Source: Thiomonas sp.
GTDB taxonomy: Bacteria; Pseudomonadota; Gammaproteobacteria; Burkholderiales; Burkholderiaceae
Direction of reading: 5' to 3'
DNA length: 8,605 nt
Assembly: GCA_027443745.1 (NCBI GenBank)
Contig: DAIAZB010000151.1
Coordinates: 1 to 8,605 of the forward strand
Positions 1-6,318 of the stretch are shown one piece after another (the first letter of the stretch is position 1; the number at the start of each line of letters is the position of its first letter). Both the position numbers and the translations under genes were made by a program. The notes beneath the pieces are model-generated. The model ran no database searches and was not told the DNA's origin. It saw only the letters and a list, made by a program, of their open reading frames with translations.

Positions 1-458
1 TGGCCGTTGAGCTGCGCGCCTCGGCCTTCGGTGGCGCTGAAGGTTTCGTCGCGCATCACGTCCACCACCACGCCCAGGCGCACGCGCGCGCCCTGCACCC
101 AGGCGAGCGAGGGACCGAAGCAGGGCAGGCCGGCGGCGAAGTTGCTGGTGCCGTCGAGCGGGTCGAGCACCCAGAGACCAGGGCCGTTGGGTGATGCTGC
201 CTCCACGGACATCAGGCGCTGCTGCTCTTCGACGGTCATCTCTTCGCCCAGCAGGGGAATGTGCGGCCACAGCGCTGCCAATTCACGCTGCAGGCGGCGC
301 TGCATGGCGAGGTCGGCGTCGGTGACCCAGGTGCCGTCGGCCTTGAGGCGGGCGGCGGGATTCCGGGCACGGGGCACAATTTCGCTGCGCGCCGCAGCGC
401 GGACCAATGCGGCGACGCCGGCGATGTCGGGGGGATGGGCTGGTGCAGGCATCGGCAT
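1..458 (-). CDS. Inositol monophosphatase family protein (partial, C-terminus off the left edge)
   Basis: The visible 152 residues are the N-terminal part of an Mg2+-dependent, Li+-sensitive-type phosphatase of the IMPase/FBPase superfamily. Motifs seen in order: KADGTWVTDAD (residues 39-49), GEE (71-73, metal-binding Glu) and DPLDGTSNF (99-107, the family's DPxDGT metal-binding signature). Family members dephosphorylate inositol phosphates, histidinol phosphate or 3'-phosphoadenosine 5'-phosphate; the visible part does not decide which. The usual length is about 260-270 residues, so roughly 40% is missing. The gene starts 14 bases after the nadB stop on the same strand and is probably co-transcribed with it. 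Two in-frame ATGs (458 and 452) are possible and neither has a convincing Shine-Dalgarno sequence; I took the first. The family call is secure, the substrate is not. Confidence 0.9.
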   Translation of the reverse strand, partial: MPMPAPAHPPDIAGVAALVRAAARSEIVPRARNPAARLKADGTWVTDADLAMQRRLQRELAALWPHIPLLGEEMTVEEQQRLMSVEAASPNGPGLWVLDPLDGTSNFAAGLPCFGPSLAWVQGARVRLGVVVDVMRDETFSATEGRGAQLNG

Positions 459-472
459 GCGGGAAACCGGGT

Positions 473-2044
473 TCAAGGCACGAGGATGGTGGGCGCAGCC
501 GGGGCGGCGGTTTGTGGCCAGTCGAGGCTGTAATGCAGGCCGCGGCTTTCGTGGCGCAACTGGGCCGAGCGAACGATGAGCTCGGCGACTTGCAGCAGGT
601 TGCGCAATTCCAGCAAGTCGCGGGTGACGCGAAAATTGGCGTAGAACTCGTCCACCTCGGATTGCAGCAGGTGAATGCGATGGGCGGCGCGCTCCAGCCG
701 TTTGTCGGTGCGGACGATGCCGACGTAGTTCCACATGAGTCGGCGCAGTTCGTCCCAATTGTGGGCGATGACAACCAGTTCGTCGGCGTCGCTCACGCGG
801 CTTTCGTCCCACGGACGCGGGGCCAGCAGGGCCGGCTGCTCGGCCTCGCCAATGGCCTGCGCCGCCGCGGTGCCGAACACCACGCATTCCAGCAGCGAGT
901 TGCTGGCGAGTCGGTTGGCGCCGTGCAGGCCGGTATAAGCCACTTCGCCCACGGCGTAGAGGCCCGGAAGGTCGGCGCGGCCAGCCAGATCGGTGAGCAC
1001 GCCGCCGCAGGTGAAGTGCACCGCCGGCACCACGGGAATGGGTTCGCGTGCGATGTCGATGCCCAGGTCCAGGCAGCGTTGATGGATGGTGGGGAAGTGC
1101 TGGCGAATGAAGGCTTCGCCCTTGTGGGTGATGTCGAGATCGACACAGTCGAGCCCGTGCTTTTTCATCTCGAAGTCGATGGCGCGCGCCACCACGTCGC
1201 GCGGCGCAAGCTCGGCGCGTGCATCGTGCGCCGGCATGAAGCGGGTACCGTCGGGGAGTTTGAGCAGCCCGCCTTCGCCGCGCAGCGCCTCGGAGATGAG
1301 GAAGCTCTTGGCCTTGGGGTGGTAGAGGCAGGTGGGGTGGAATTGGATGAACTCCATGTTCGCCACGCGGCAGCCGGCGCGCCAGGCCATGGCCAGGCCG
1401 TCGCCGCTGGCGGTGTCGGGGTTGGTGGTGTAGCGGTAGACCTTGCCCGCGCCGCCCGTGGCCAGGACGGTATGCGCGGCGGGGTAGGTTTCCACGCGGT
1501 TGCTGGTGGTGTTGAGGGCGTAGGCGCCCCAGCAGCGGCGCGGGCCGACCATGTCCATGTGGCGGTTGGTGATGAGGTCCACGGCGACATGGTTTTCCAG
1601 CAGGGTGATGCGCGGATGCGCCCGCGCCCGCGCCAGCAGGGTGCGCTGGATGGCGGCGCCGGTGGCATCGGCCACATGGGCAATGCGGCGCTGGCTGTGG
1701 CCGCCCTCGCGTGTGAGGTGCAGGTCGCCATGCTCGGTGTCGAAGGGCACGCCTTGCCCGCGCAGCCAGGCGATGGCGGCGGGGCCGTGCTCCACCACGA
1801 AGCGCGTGGCCGGCAGGTCATTCAGCAAGGCGCCGGCCACCAGGGTGTCGTGCACATGGGCGTCGAAGCTGTCGCCATCGGCCAGCACCGCGGCAATGCC
1901 GCCTTGTGCCCATTGGCTGGACGAGACTTCCAGCTCGCGTTTGGCCAGGATCGTGACCTGGAAACGCTCGGCCAAGTGCAGGGCGGTGCTCAGGCCAGCC
2001 AGGCCGCCGCCCAAAATGAGAACGTCGCAATGTTGCATGGACAT
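473..2044 (-). CDS. nadB: L-aspartate oxidase
   Basis: This flavoenzyme oxidises L-aspartate to iminoaspartate, the first step of de novo NAD synthesis; NadA then uses the product. The 523-residue protein is close to the usual ~530-540. Seen in sequence: the FAD dinucleotide fold GGGLAG (12-17), the NadB signature [12 protein letters not shown] (41-52), [10 protein letters not shown] (112-121), the FQFHPTxLYHP-like stretch with SEALRGEGG, the VHFTCGG segment, and the C-terminal FAD-binding [10 protein letters not shown]. These features favour NadB over the related succinate dehydrogenase or fumarate reductase flavoproteins. The frame stays open upstream to 2947, but that part lies antisense to the aldolase gene, so I start at ATG 2044 (ATG 2038 is the alternative). 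The ribosome site is weak. nadA and nadC are not in the window. The aldolase gene is divergent, and the phosphatase gene follows in the same transcript direction. Confidence 0.96.
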   Translation of the reverse strand: MSMQHCDVLILGGGLAGLSTALHLAERFQVTILAKRELEVSSSQWAQGGIAAVLADGDSFDAHVHDTLVAGALLNDLPATRFVVEHGPAAIAWLRGQGVPFDTEHGDLHLTREGGHSQRRIAHVADATGAAIQRTLLARARAHPRITLLENHVAVDLITNRHMDMVGPRRCWGAYALNTTSNRVETYPAAHTVLATGGAGKVYRYTTNPDTASGDGLAMAWRAGCRVANMEFIQFHPTCLYHPKAKSFLISEALRGEGGLLKLPDGTRFMPAHDARAELAPRDVVARAIDFEMKKHGLDCVDLDITHKGEAFIRQHFPTIHQRCLDLGIDIAREPIPVVPAVHFTCGGVLTDLAGRADLPGLYAVGEVAYTGLHGANRLASNSLLECVVFGTAAAQAIGEAEQPALLAPRPWDESRVSDADELVVIAHNWDELRRLMWNYVGIVRTDKRLERAAHRIHLLQSEVDEFYANFRVTRDLLELRNLLQVAELIVRSAQLRHESRGLHYSLDWPQTAAPAAPTILVP

Positions 2045-2248
2045 GGGAATCACAGGGAAGAAAGGCCGTGCGGGCCACGACCAAGCCACGATTGTCCACG
2101 GGAATGGCCAAGCGCCGGCATCCTCGGCACGTGACCCGCCGCGCGATGGGGTGGTCCGGGCGCGGCCGAGCAACACCGCCACCCGACTGACAAAGCCGCG
2201 CAAGGCATGGAAAATAGGCGTCGAACCACAACCCCCAGGAGACAAGCC
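2045..2248. promoter_or_regulatory. Divergent intergenic region between nadB and the aldolase gene
   Basis: These 204 bases separate two divergently transcribed genes and should hold both promoters. On the plus strand a plausible sigma-70 site is visible near the aldolase gene and is listed separately. On the minus strand I find no good -35/-10 pair for nadB. No clear operator for a known NAD regulator is visible. Confidence 0.5.
2187..2215 (+). promoter_or_regulatory. Candidate sigma-70 promoter of the class II aldolase gene
   Basis: CTGACA (2187-2192, five of six matches to TTGACA) is followed after 17 bases by GAAAAT (2210-2215, four of six matches to TATAAT). Transcription would begin near 2222, giving a leader of about 27 bases ending at the AGGAGA ribosome site. 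This is a consensus match only; such matches are not rare, though this one is well placed and lies in a locally AT-richer stretch. Confidence 0.4.
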
Positions 2249-3028
2249 ATGAACATCCCATCGCTGCAACAAGTCGTGAGCGCCGAGGAATGGGCGCTGC
2301 GCTGCGACCTGGCAGCCTGCTACCGCCTCGTGGCGCTGCACGGCTGGAGCGACCTCGTCTTCACCCACATCAGCGCCAAGCTGCCGGCGTCGGTTGCGGG
2401 CGACGAGCATCACTTTCTCATCAATCCCTATGGCCTCATGTTCGAGGAGATCACCGCCTCCAGCCTGGTGAAGGTGGACATGCAATGCAACAAACTGCAT
2501 GACAGTCCCTTCCCGGTGAATCCGGCCGGGTTCGTCATCCACAGCGCGGTGCACGAGGCACGTCCCGAGGCCGGTTGCGTGCTGCACACCCACACCCGCG
2601 CGGGCGTGGCGGTCAGCGCGCAAAAGCAGGGCGTGCTGGCCATCAGCCAGCAAAGCACGTTCGTGCTGGCCTCGCTGGCCTACCACGACTACGAAGGCGT
2701 GGCGTTCCGCCCGGACGAAAAACCGCGCCTGCAGGCCGACTTGGGGCATGCCCATTTCCTCGTGCTGCGCAACCATGGCCTGCTCACGGTGGGGCCGACC
2801 ATCGCCGACGCTTTTCTGAACATGTACGTTCTGGAGAGCACCTGCCAGATTCAGGTGGCGGCGCTCGCCGGGCAGAACGGTGCCGAAGGATTGACGGCCG
2901 TGCATCCACAAATCGTCGCCGGGGTGGCCGAAGCCATGCGGGTGCAAACGGGTGGAATGGGCGGCGCATTCGTCTGGCCGGCAATGCTGCGCAAGCTCGA
3001 ACGCATCGACCCGGGCTACAAGCTCTGA
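2249..3028 (+). CDS. Class II aldolase/adducin family protein
   Basis: The 259-residue protein belongs to the zinc-dependent class II aldolase/adducin fold, which includes L-fuculose-phosphate and L-ribulose-5-phosphate-type enzymes and several sugar-acid decarboxylases. The zinc ligands are intact: His113 and His115 in LHTHTRAG and His176 in RNHGLLTVG. Other family landmarks are [10 protein letters not shown] (33-42), the [20 protein letters not shown] segment (57-76) and [14 protein letters not shown] (94-107). An active metal site is therefore likely, but the substrate cannot be read from the sequence and no sugar kinase, dehydrogenase or transporter gene lies nearby. Start ATG 2249 has AGGAGA at 2237-2242 with six bases of spacing, which decides it over the upstream in-frame ATG at 2207. 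It is apparently a single-gene transcript, converging on panC. Confidence 0.9.
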   Translation: MNIPSLQQVVSAEEWALRCDLAACYRLVALHGWSDLVFTHISAKLPASVAGDEHHFLINPYGLMFEEITASSLVKVDMQCNKLHDSPFPVNPAGFVIHSAVHEARPEAGCVLHTHTRAGVAVSAQKQGVLAISQQSTFVLASLAYHDYEGVAFRPDEKPRLQADLGHAHFLVLRNHGLLTVGPTIADAFLNMYVLESTCQIQVAALAGQNGAEGLTAVHPQIVAGVAEAMRVQTGGMGGAFVWPAMLRKLERIDPGYKL

Positions 3029-3046
3029 GCTTTGCCGCGCCGGCCA

Positions 3047-3062
3047 CCCCGAAGACTCGGGG
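3047..3062. terminator. Candidate bidirectional hairpin between convergent genes
   Basis: A perfect 6-bp stem CCCCGA/TCGGGG with a four-base loop AGAC sits in the 43-base gap between the aldolase stop and the panC stop. Its position suits termination of both convergent transcripts. No run of T follows on either strand, so efficiency as an intrinsic terminator is uncertain. Confidence 0.45.
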
Positions 3063-3071
3063 CGCTGCGCC

Positions 3072-3917
3072 TCAAACTTCCAGGTTGTCGATCAAGCGCG
3101 TGCCGCCCAGGCGTGCGGCGCCGAGAACGACCAGTGGGGCGCGGTTTGGCGCCTCGCCGCTGCCGACCGCTGACAGATCGTTGCGGTGGCGGATGGTGAG
3201 GTAGTCGGGTGCCCAGCCCTGCGCGGCCAAGGTCCGCATGGCCTGGGCTTCGAGGGCCTGTAGGGCCGCGGGCGTCGGGACGGCGGGCAGTTGCCCGGCC
3301 AGCCAGTGCAACGCGGCCTGCAGTTGCGGCGCCTGCGCGCGTTGCCCGGGCGTGAGATAACCGTTGCGCGAGGACAGCGCGAGGCCGTCGGTGTCGCGCA
3401 CCGTGTCGAGCCCGATGATGGCAACGGGCAGGGCGAACTGGTCCACCATGCGACGGATGATGAGCAGTTGCTGGTAATCCTTCTTGCCGAACACGGCGTG
3501 GGCCGGCTGCACCATCTGGAACAGCTTCATCACCACCGTGGCCACCCCTTCGAAATGCCCGGGGCGCGAGGCCCCGTCGAGGATGTCGGCGAGAGCCGGG
3601 TCCGGCTGCACGCGAAAGGTTTGCGGCTGCGGGTACATCGCCGCCTCGTGCGGCGCAAACAGCAGATCGCAGCCGGCTTCGGCCAGCAGTCGCGCGTCGC
3701 GCTGCAGTGTGCGCGGATAGTGGTCGAAGTCTTCGTGCGGCGCGAACTGCAGGCGGTTGACGAAGATGCTGGCCACCACCGGCACCTGTAATTCACGCGC
3801 CCGCGCCACCAGGGCGAGATGCCCGGCGTGCAGATTGCCCATGGTGGGCACCAGGGCCCGGTCGGGCAGATCGCGCAGGGCGGCACGCAGTTCAGCGAGG
3901 GTATGGACGGTTTGCAT
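3072..3917 (-). CDS. panC: Pantothenate synthetase (pantoate--beta-alanine ligase)
   Basis: This cytoplasmic enzyme joins pantoate and beta-alanine using ATP, via pantoyl-adenylate, to give pantothenate, the vitamin precursor of coenzyme A. The 281-residue length matches the family (about 280). Visible motifs: [10 protein letters not shown] (24-33), the nucleotidyltransferase HxGH signature; [21 protein letters not shown] (50-70), the pantoate-binding region; FGKKDYQQ (143-150); and [15 protein letters not shown] (174-188), the KMSKS-equivalent ATP-binding region. ATG 3917 gives the usual N-terminus ([10 protein letters not shown]). A GTG at 3941 is an in-frame alternative that would add eight residues, and neither start has a strong ribosome site. 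It follows panB by 79 bases on the same strand, consistent with one operon, and is the last gene before the convergent aldolase gene. Confidence 0.96.
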   Translation of the reverse strand: MQTVHTLAELRAALRDLPDRALVPTMGNLHAGHLALVARARELQVPVVASIFVNRLQFAPHEDFDHYPRTLQRDARLLAEAGCDLLFAPHEAAMYPQPQTFRVQPDPALADILDGASRPGHFEGVATVVMKLFQMVQPAHAVFGKKDYQQLLIIRRMVDQFALPVAIIGLDTVRDTDGLALSSRNGYLTPGQRAQAPQLQAALHWLAGQLPAVPTPAALQALEAQAMRTLAAQGWAPDYLTIRHRNDLSAVGSGEAPNRAPLVVLGAARLGGTRLIDNLEV

Positions 3918-3978
3918 GGCATGAAGCGTTGCCGCACTCACGTTGGCGGGAGGCAGGCGCGGACTGCGACAACGGGTG

Positions 3979-3994
3979 GATCAGGGGATCAGGG
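3979..3994. repeat. Two-copy tandem octamer between panB and panC
   Basis: GATCAGGG occurs twice head to tail, followed by a degraded third unit (GTTCAG) that overlaps the panB stop codon. It lies in the 79-base panB-panC spacer. No function is evident; it is probably a slippage product. Confidence 0.6.
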
Positions 3995-3996
3995 GT

Positions 3997-4848
3997 TCAG
4001 ACGTAGCCGTGTTGCGCTTCGTCGGGAAAGCGGCCGGCCTTGACCTCGCGGACATAGCCGCGGATGGCGTCGGCAATGCTGCTGGCGCCCAGCATGAAGT
4101 TGCGCACGAAACGGGGCTTGGGACCGGCGGTGATGTCGAGCATGTCGTGCAGCACCAGCACCTGGCCGTGGGTGCGGGCTCCGGCGCCGATGCCGATGGT
4201 CATGCCCGGGTAATCGGCGCTGATTTGCGCGGCCAGATCGGAGGGCACGAGTTCGAGCACCAGCATGGCGGCGCCCGCGGCGCCGAGTTCCGCGGCATGC
4301 TGGCGCAAGGTGTCGGCCGCTTGCGCATCGCGGCCCTGGATGCGGTAGCCGCCCAGCGCATGCACGCTTTGCGGTGTGAGGCCCAGATGCGCGCACACCG
4401 GAATGCCGCGCGCCACCAGCGCGGCGACCACGGGCGCGGTCCAGCCGCCGCCTTCGAGCTTGATCATCTGCGCGCCGGCCTGCATCAGCGCCACGCTGCT
4501 GGCCACGGCCTGCTCGACACTGCCCTGGTAGCTGCCGAAGGGCAGGTCGGCAATGAGCCAGGCGCTGCGGTTGCCGCGCGCCACGCAGGCGGTGTGATAC
4601 GCCACGTGCTCCAGCGTCACCGGCAGGGTGGAGGCGTGGCCCTGCATCACCATGCCGAGCGAGTCGCCCACCAGCAGGCAGTCGACGCCGGCGGCGTCGA
4701 GCAGGCTGGCGCTGGCGGCGTCGTAAGCGGTGAGCATGGACACTTTTTCACCGGCCTCACGCATGGCGCGCAAGCGGTGCAGGGTGACGGGTTTGCGCGG
4801 CGTCGTTGTGGCGGGACTGCCACCATAGACAGACGTGTCAGCGATCAT
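3997..4848 (-). CDS. panB: 3-methyl-2-oxobutanoate hydroxymethyltransferase (ketopantoate hydroxymethyltransferase)
   Basis: PanB transfers a hydroxymethyl group from 5,10-methylenetetrahydrofolate to alpha-ketoisovalerate to make ketopantoate, the committed step toward pantothenate. The 283-residue protein is slightly longer than the ~264 of E. coli because of a 15-20 residue N-terminal lead. Motifs seen: LTAYDAASA (39-47), [12 protein letters not shown] (60-71, Mg2+ ligand Asp62), DLPFGSY (101-107), KLEGG (130-134), [10 protein letters not shown] (152-161) and LVLELVP (196-202), where Glu199 corresponds to the catalytic Glu of the family. Start ATG 4848 has GGAGAA (plus-strand 4863-4858) nine bases upstream. 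That ribosome site lies inside an inverted repeat, described separately. It follows scpA by 137 bases, a larger gap than elsewhere in the cluster, and a promoter-like sequence there suggests its own control. panC follows. Confidence 0.96.
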   Translation of the reverse strand: MIADTSVYGGSPATTTPRKPVTLHRLRAMREAGEKVSMLTAYDAASASLLDAAGVDCLLVGDSLGMVMQGHASTLPVTLEHVAYHTACVARGNRSAWLIADLPFGSYQGSVEQAVASSVALMQAGAQMIKLEGGGWTAPVVAALVARGIPVCAHLGLTPQSVHALGGYRIQGRDAQAADTLRQHAAELGAAGAAMLVLELVPSDLAAQISADYPGMTIGIGAGARTHGQVLVLHDMLDITAGPKPRFVRNFMLGASSIADAIRGYVREVKAGRFPDEAQHGYV

Positions 4849-4855
4849 GAGGTGA

Positions 4856-4901
4856 GGTTCTCCGGGCTGCCCGTGACATGGTGCCGTCGGGACGGAGAAC
4901 C
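4856..4901 (-). promoter_or_regulatory. panB leader hairpin that can cover the ribosome binding site
   Basis: Read on the minus strand, GGTTCTCCG (4901-4893) and CGGAGAACC (4864-4856) are perfect 9-bp complementary arms separated by 28 bases. The 3' arm contains the whole GGAGAA ribosome site of panB. Inside the loop a further weak stem is possible (CCC with GGG, then GAC with GTC across a two-base bulge). A competing small hairpin CGGG-CAG-CCCG overlaps the start of the 3' arm. The structure is seen by inspection only and no folding energy was computed. A regulatory role is inference. Confidence 0.5.
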
Positions 4902-4930
4902 ATTATGCCGATGTTGGCGCACCGCAGCAA
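4902..4930 (-). promoter_or_regulatory. Candidate sigma-70 promoter of panB
   Basis: On the minus strand TTGCTG (4930-4925) is followed after 17 bases by CATAAT (4907-4902, five of six matches to TATAAT). The -35 box matches only in its TTG core. Transcription would start around 4895, inside the 5' arm of the panB leader inverted repeat, so transcripts from here would lack most of that arm. Confidence 0.4.
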
Positions 4931-4985
4931 AGCATCACGCCCCAGTCTGGTGCCCGCACAAACGCCTCCTTGCACCAGGCCGCAC

Positions 4986-5831
4986 TCAACTCGGCGCATA
5001 GGCCAGGCGTACATAGAGCGGCGCATAGGCCTCGGCCTGGGTCATCTGCACGAGGCCTTCGCGCGCGAGCTCCAGCAGGGCGATGAAGCTGACCACGGCG
5101 TAGGCCAGGCCGCGCGCGGGCTCGAACAGGTCCTGGAATTCGAGAAAGCGGCGGTCCTGCAGCCGGCGCAACACATGGCTCATCACCTCGCGCACCGAAA
5201 TCTGCTCGCGGCTGATGGTGTGATGCGCGTTCAGCCGGGCGCGCTTGAGCACCTCGGCCCAGGCGGTGCGCAACTCGTCGGCGCTGACTTCGGGCAGCAG
5301 CAGCCGGGCCGATTTTTCCACCACCACCTGCACGCGCCAGAAGTCGCGCCCGGCTTGAGGCAGAGCTTCGATCTGTTGCGCGGCCAGTTTCATGCGTTCG
5401 TACTCGAGCAGGCGGCGCACCAGTTCGGCACGAGGGTCTTCCGGCTCCTGGCCCTCGGCCGCGGGCGGACGCGGCAGCAGCATGCGTGATTTGATCTCGA
5501 TGAGCATGGCAGCCATCAGCAGATACTCGGCGGCCAGCTCGAGGTTGTGCTGGCGGATCTGCTCGACATAGTCGAGATACTGGCGCGTGACTTGCGCCAT
5601 CGGAATGTCGAGGATGTTGAAATTCTGGCGCCGGATCATGTACAGCAACAGATCCAGCGGCCCCTCGAAGGCTTCGAGAAACACCTCCAGCGCATCGGGC
5701 GGGATGTAGAGGTCTTGCGGCAGCTCGAACAAGGGCTGGCCGTACAGCCGCGCCACCGCCAGGCCGTCGACGACGGCTGGCGTGGAATCGGTGGTCGGCA
5801 AGGTCAGCTCGACGGCGTCCAGGCGCGACAT
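4986..5831 (-). CDS. scpA: Segregation and condensation protein A (condensin kleisin subunit)
   Basis: ScpA is the kleisin that bridges the SMC ATPase heads and binds ScpB, forming the bacterial SMC condensin used in chromosome compaction and segregation. The 281-residue protein carries the family hallmark FEGPLDLLLYMIRRQNFNI (55-73), the N-terminal SMC-neck-binding helices with LDIP and YLLMAAMLIEIKSRMLLP, a charged middle region, and a C-terminal winged-helix part (REVMSHVLRRL to the end). Burkholderiales ScpA proteins typically have the extra lead LARLYG-PLFELPQDLYIPPDALEVFLEAFEGP, and the same style is seen here. No in-frame start lies upstream of ATG 5831, and no good ribosome site precedes it. 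DUF3460 lies 71 bases upstream and panB 137 bases downstream. scpB and smc are not in the window. Confidence 0.95.
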   Translation of the reverse strand: MSRLDAVELTLPTTDSTPAVVDGLAVARLYGQPLFELPQDLYIPPDALEVFLEAFEGPLDLLLYMIRRQNFNILDIPMAQVTRQYLDYVEQIRQHNLELAAEYLLMAAMLIEIKSRMLLPRPPAAEGQEPEDPRAELVRRLLEYERMKLAAQQIEALPQAGRDFWRVQVVVEKSARLLLPEVSADELRTAWAEVLKRARLNAHHTISREQISVREVMSHVLRRLQDRRFLEFQDLFEPARGLAYAVVSFIALLELAREGLVQMTQAEAYAPLYVRLAYAPS

Positions 5832-5902
5832 GGGCTGCGGGGATGCACAGGGGCGGGGGAGCGGTGGGCGCGCGGACCGGCGTCTGCGTCACCACCCTGG
5901 GT

Positions 5903-6100
5903 TCACTCGCTGCCGTAGACGTAGGGCTTTTGCGGCACCTCTGCGGCGTCGAAAGCTTCGCGTAGTTGGGAGTCTTGCGGCCTGTCCCACAGCAAGGCGC
6001 GGCCGTGCTTCTGCTTGGCTTCGAGTTCGGGGTTCTGCACCTTCAGGCTCTGGATGAAACGGGTGGCTTCGGAGACATAGGGTTTGACGGCGAAGGGCAT
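5903..6100 (-). CDS. DUF3460 family small protein
   Basis: A 65-residue soluble protein with no signal peptide or membrane segment. It resembles the DUF3460 family: a short N-terminal helix around YVSEATRFIQSLKVQNPELEAKQ (8-30), a GRALLWDRPQD segment (33-43) and a C-terminal VPQKPYVYGSE. The highly charged helical pattern and the terminal VP-Q-YVY are what I recognise. Function is unknown. It is the first gene of the run leading into scpA (71-base gap), an arrangement I associate with Betaproteobacteria. Start ATG 6100 is the only sensible one, and the ribosome site is weak (CCGGAT about nine bases upstream). A link with condensin or pantothenate synthesis is only by position. Confidence 0.82.
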   Translation of the reverse strand: MPFAVKPYVSEATRFIQSLKVQNPELEAKQKHGRALLWDRPQDSQLREAFDAAEVPQKPYVYGSE

Positions 6101-6129
6101 GGCGCAATCCGGCTACACGAAAAGTGCCG

Positions 6130-6160
6130 ATTTTAGGCGCGCCCCGTTGCGCCATGTCCA
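6130..6160 (-). promoter_or_regulatory. Weak candidate promoter of the DUF3460-scpA-pan cluster
   Basis: On the minus strand TGGACA (6160-6155, five of six matches to TTGACA) is followed by TAAAAT (6135-6130, five of six matches to TATAAT). The 19-base spacer is longer than the preferred 17. It is placed about 30 bases upstream of the DUF3460 start. Confidence 0.35.
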
Positions 6161-6225
6161 CGTGGTTTGCGCGCATGGCCGGAGCATGGTCACGTACGCT
6201 TATCATTGGACACAAATGCATACAA

Positions 6226-6258
6226 AGCTTGCGCGGCCAAGGTACGCGTGGGCAAGCT
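6226..6258. repeat. Inverted repeat upstream of the DUF1800 gene
   Basis: AGCTTGC (6226-6232) and GCAAGCT (6252-6258) are perfect 7-bp complementary arms 19 bases apart, 60-93 bases before the DUF1800 start. It could be an operator half-site pair or a leader hairpin. A chance occurrence is also possible at this arm length. Confidence 0.4.
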
Positions 6259-6318
6259 GAATCTCCGCAAGGGGGCAGCGTCCCGGGGTGAGCCACCATT
6301 CAGCAGCAGGGAGCCCCC

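Larger units (their letters stand above)
6101..6318. promoter_or_regulatory. Divergent intergenic region between DUF3460 and DUF1800
   Basis: These 218 bases should hold the promoters of both the minus-strand scpA-pan cluster and the plus-strand DUF1800-DUF1501 pair. About 6195-6230 is distinctly richer in A and T than the surroundings, as expected of promoter DNA. I cannot find a well-spaced consensus pair for the plus strand. An 8-bp palindrome CCACGTGG lies at 6158-6165. Confidence 0.5.

Noticed and set aside
407..2134. 575-codon open frame on the plus strand opposite nadB
   Set aside because: It lies antisense to a well-supported nadB with conserved motifs. Its translation is low-complexity and rich in Gly, Ala, Val and His, as expected from high-GC antisense frames, and it matches no family I know.
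2045..2947. Upstream extension of the nadB frame to 824 codons
   Set aside because: The extra 301 codons are antisense to the aldolase gene, and NadB proteins begin just before the FAD-binding GGG motif, as at 2044.
3918..3941. GTG start eight codons upstream of panC ATG 3917
   Set aside because: No ribosome site precedes it, and ATG 3917 gives the normal PanC N-terminus and length. It remains possible but is less likely.
3943..5001. 352-codon open frame on the plus strand opposite panB
   Set aside because: It is antisense to panB with a His/Gly/Ala-rich composition and no recognisable domain, so it is a GC-driven shadow.
4903..5895. 330-codon minus-strand frame overlapping scpA
   Set aside because: It is out of frame with scpA, which has clear kleisin motifs. 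The translation is Arg/Ala/Pro-rich and featureless.
6158..6165. CCACGTGG palindrome as a regulator site
   Set aside because: It is a single 8-bp palindrome in GC-rich DNA with no second copy or known matching bacterial regulator, so it is too weak to call.
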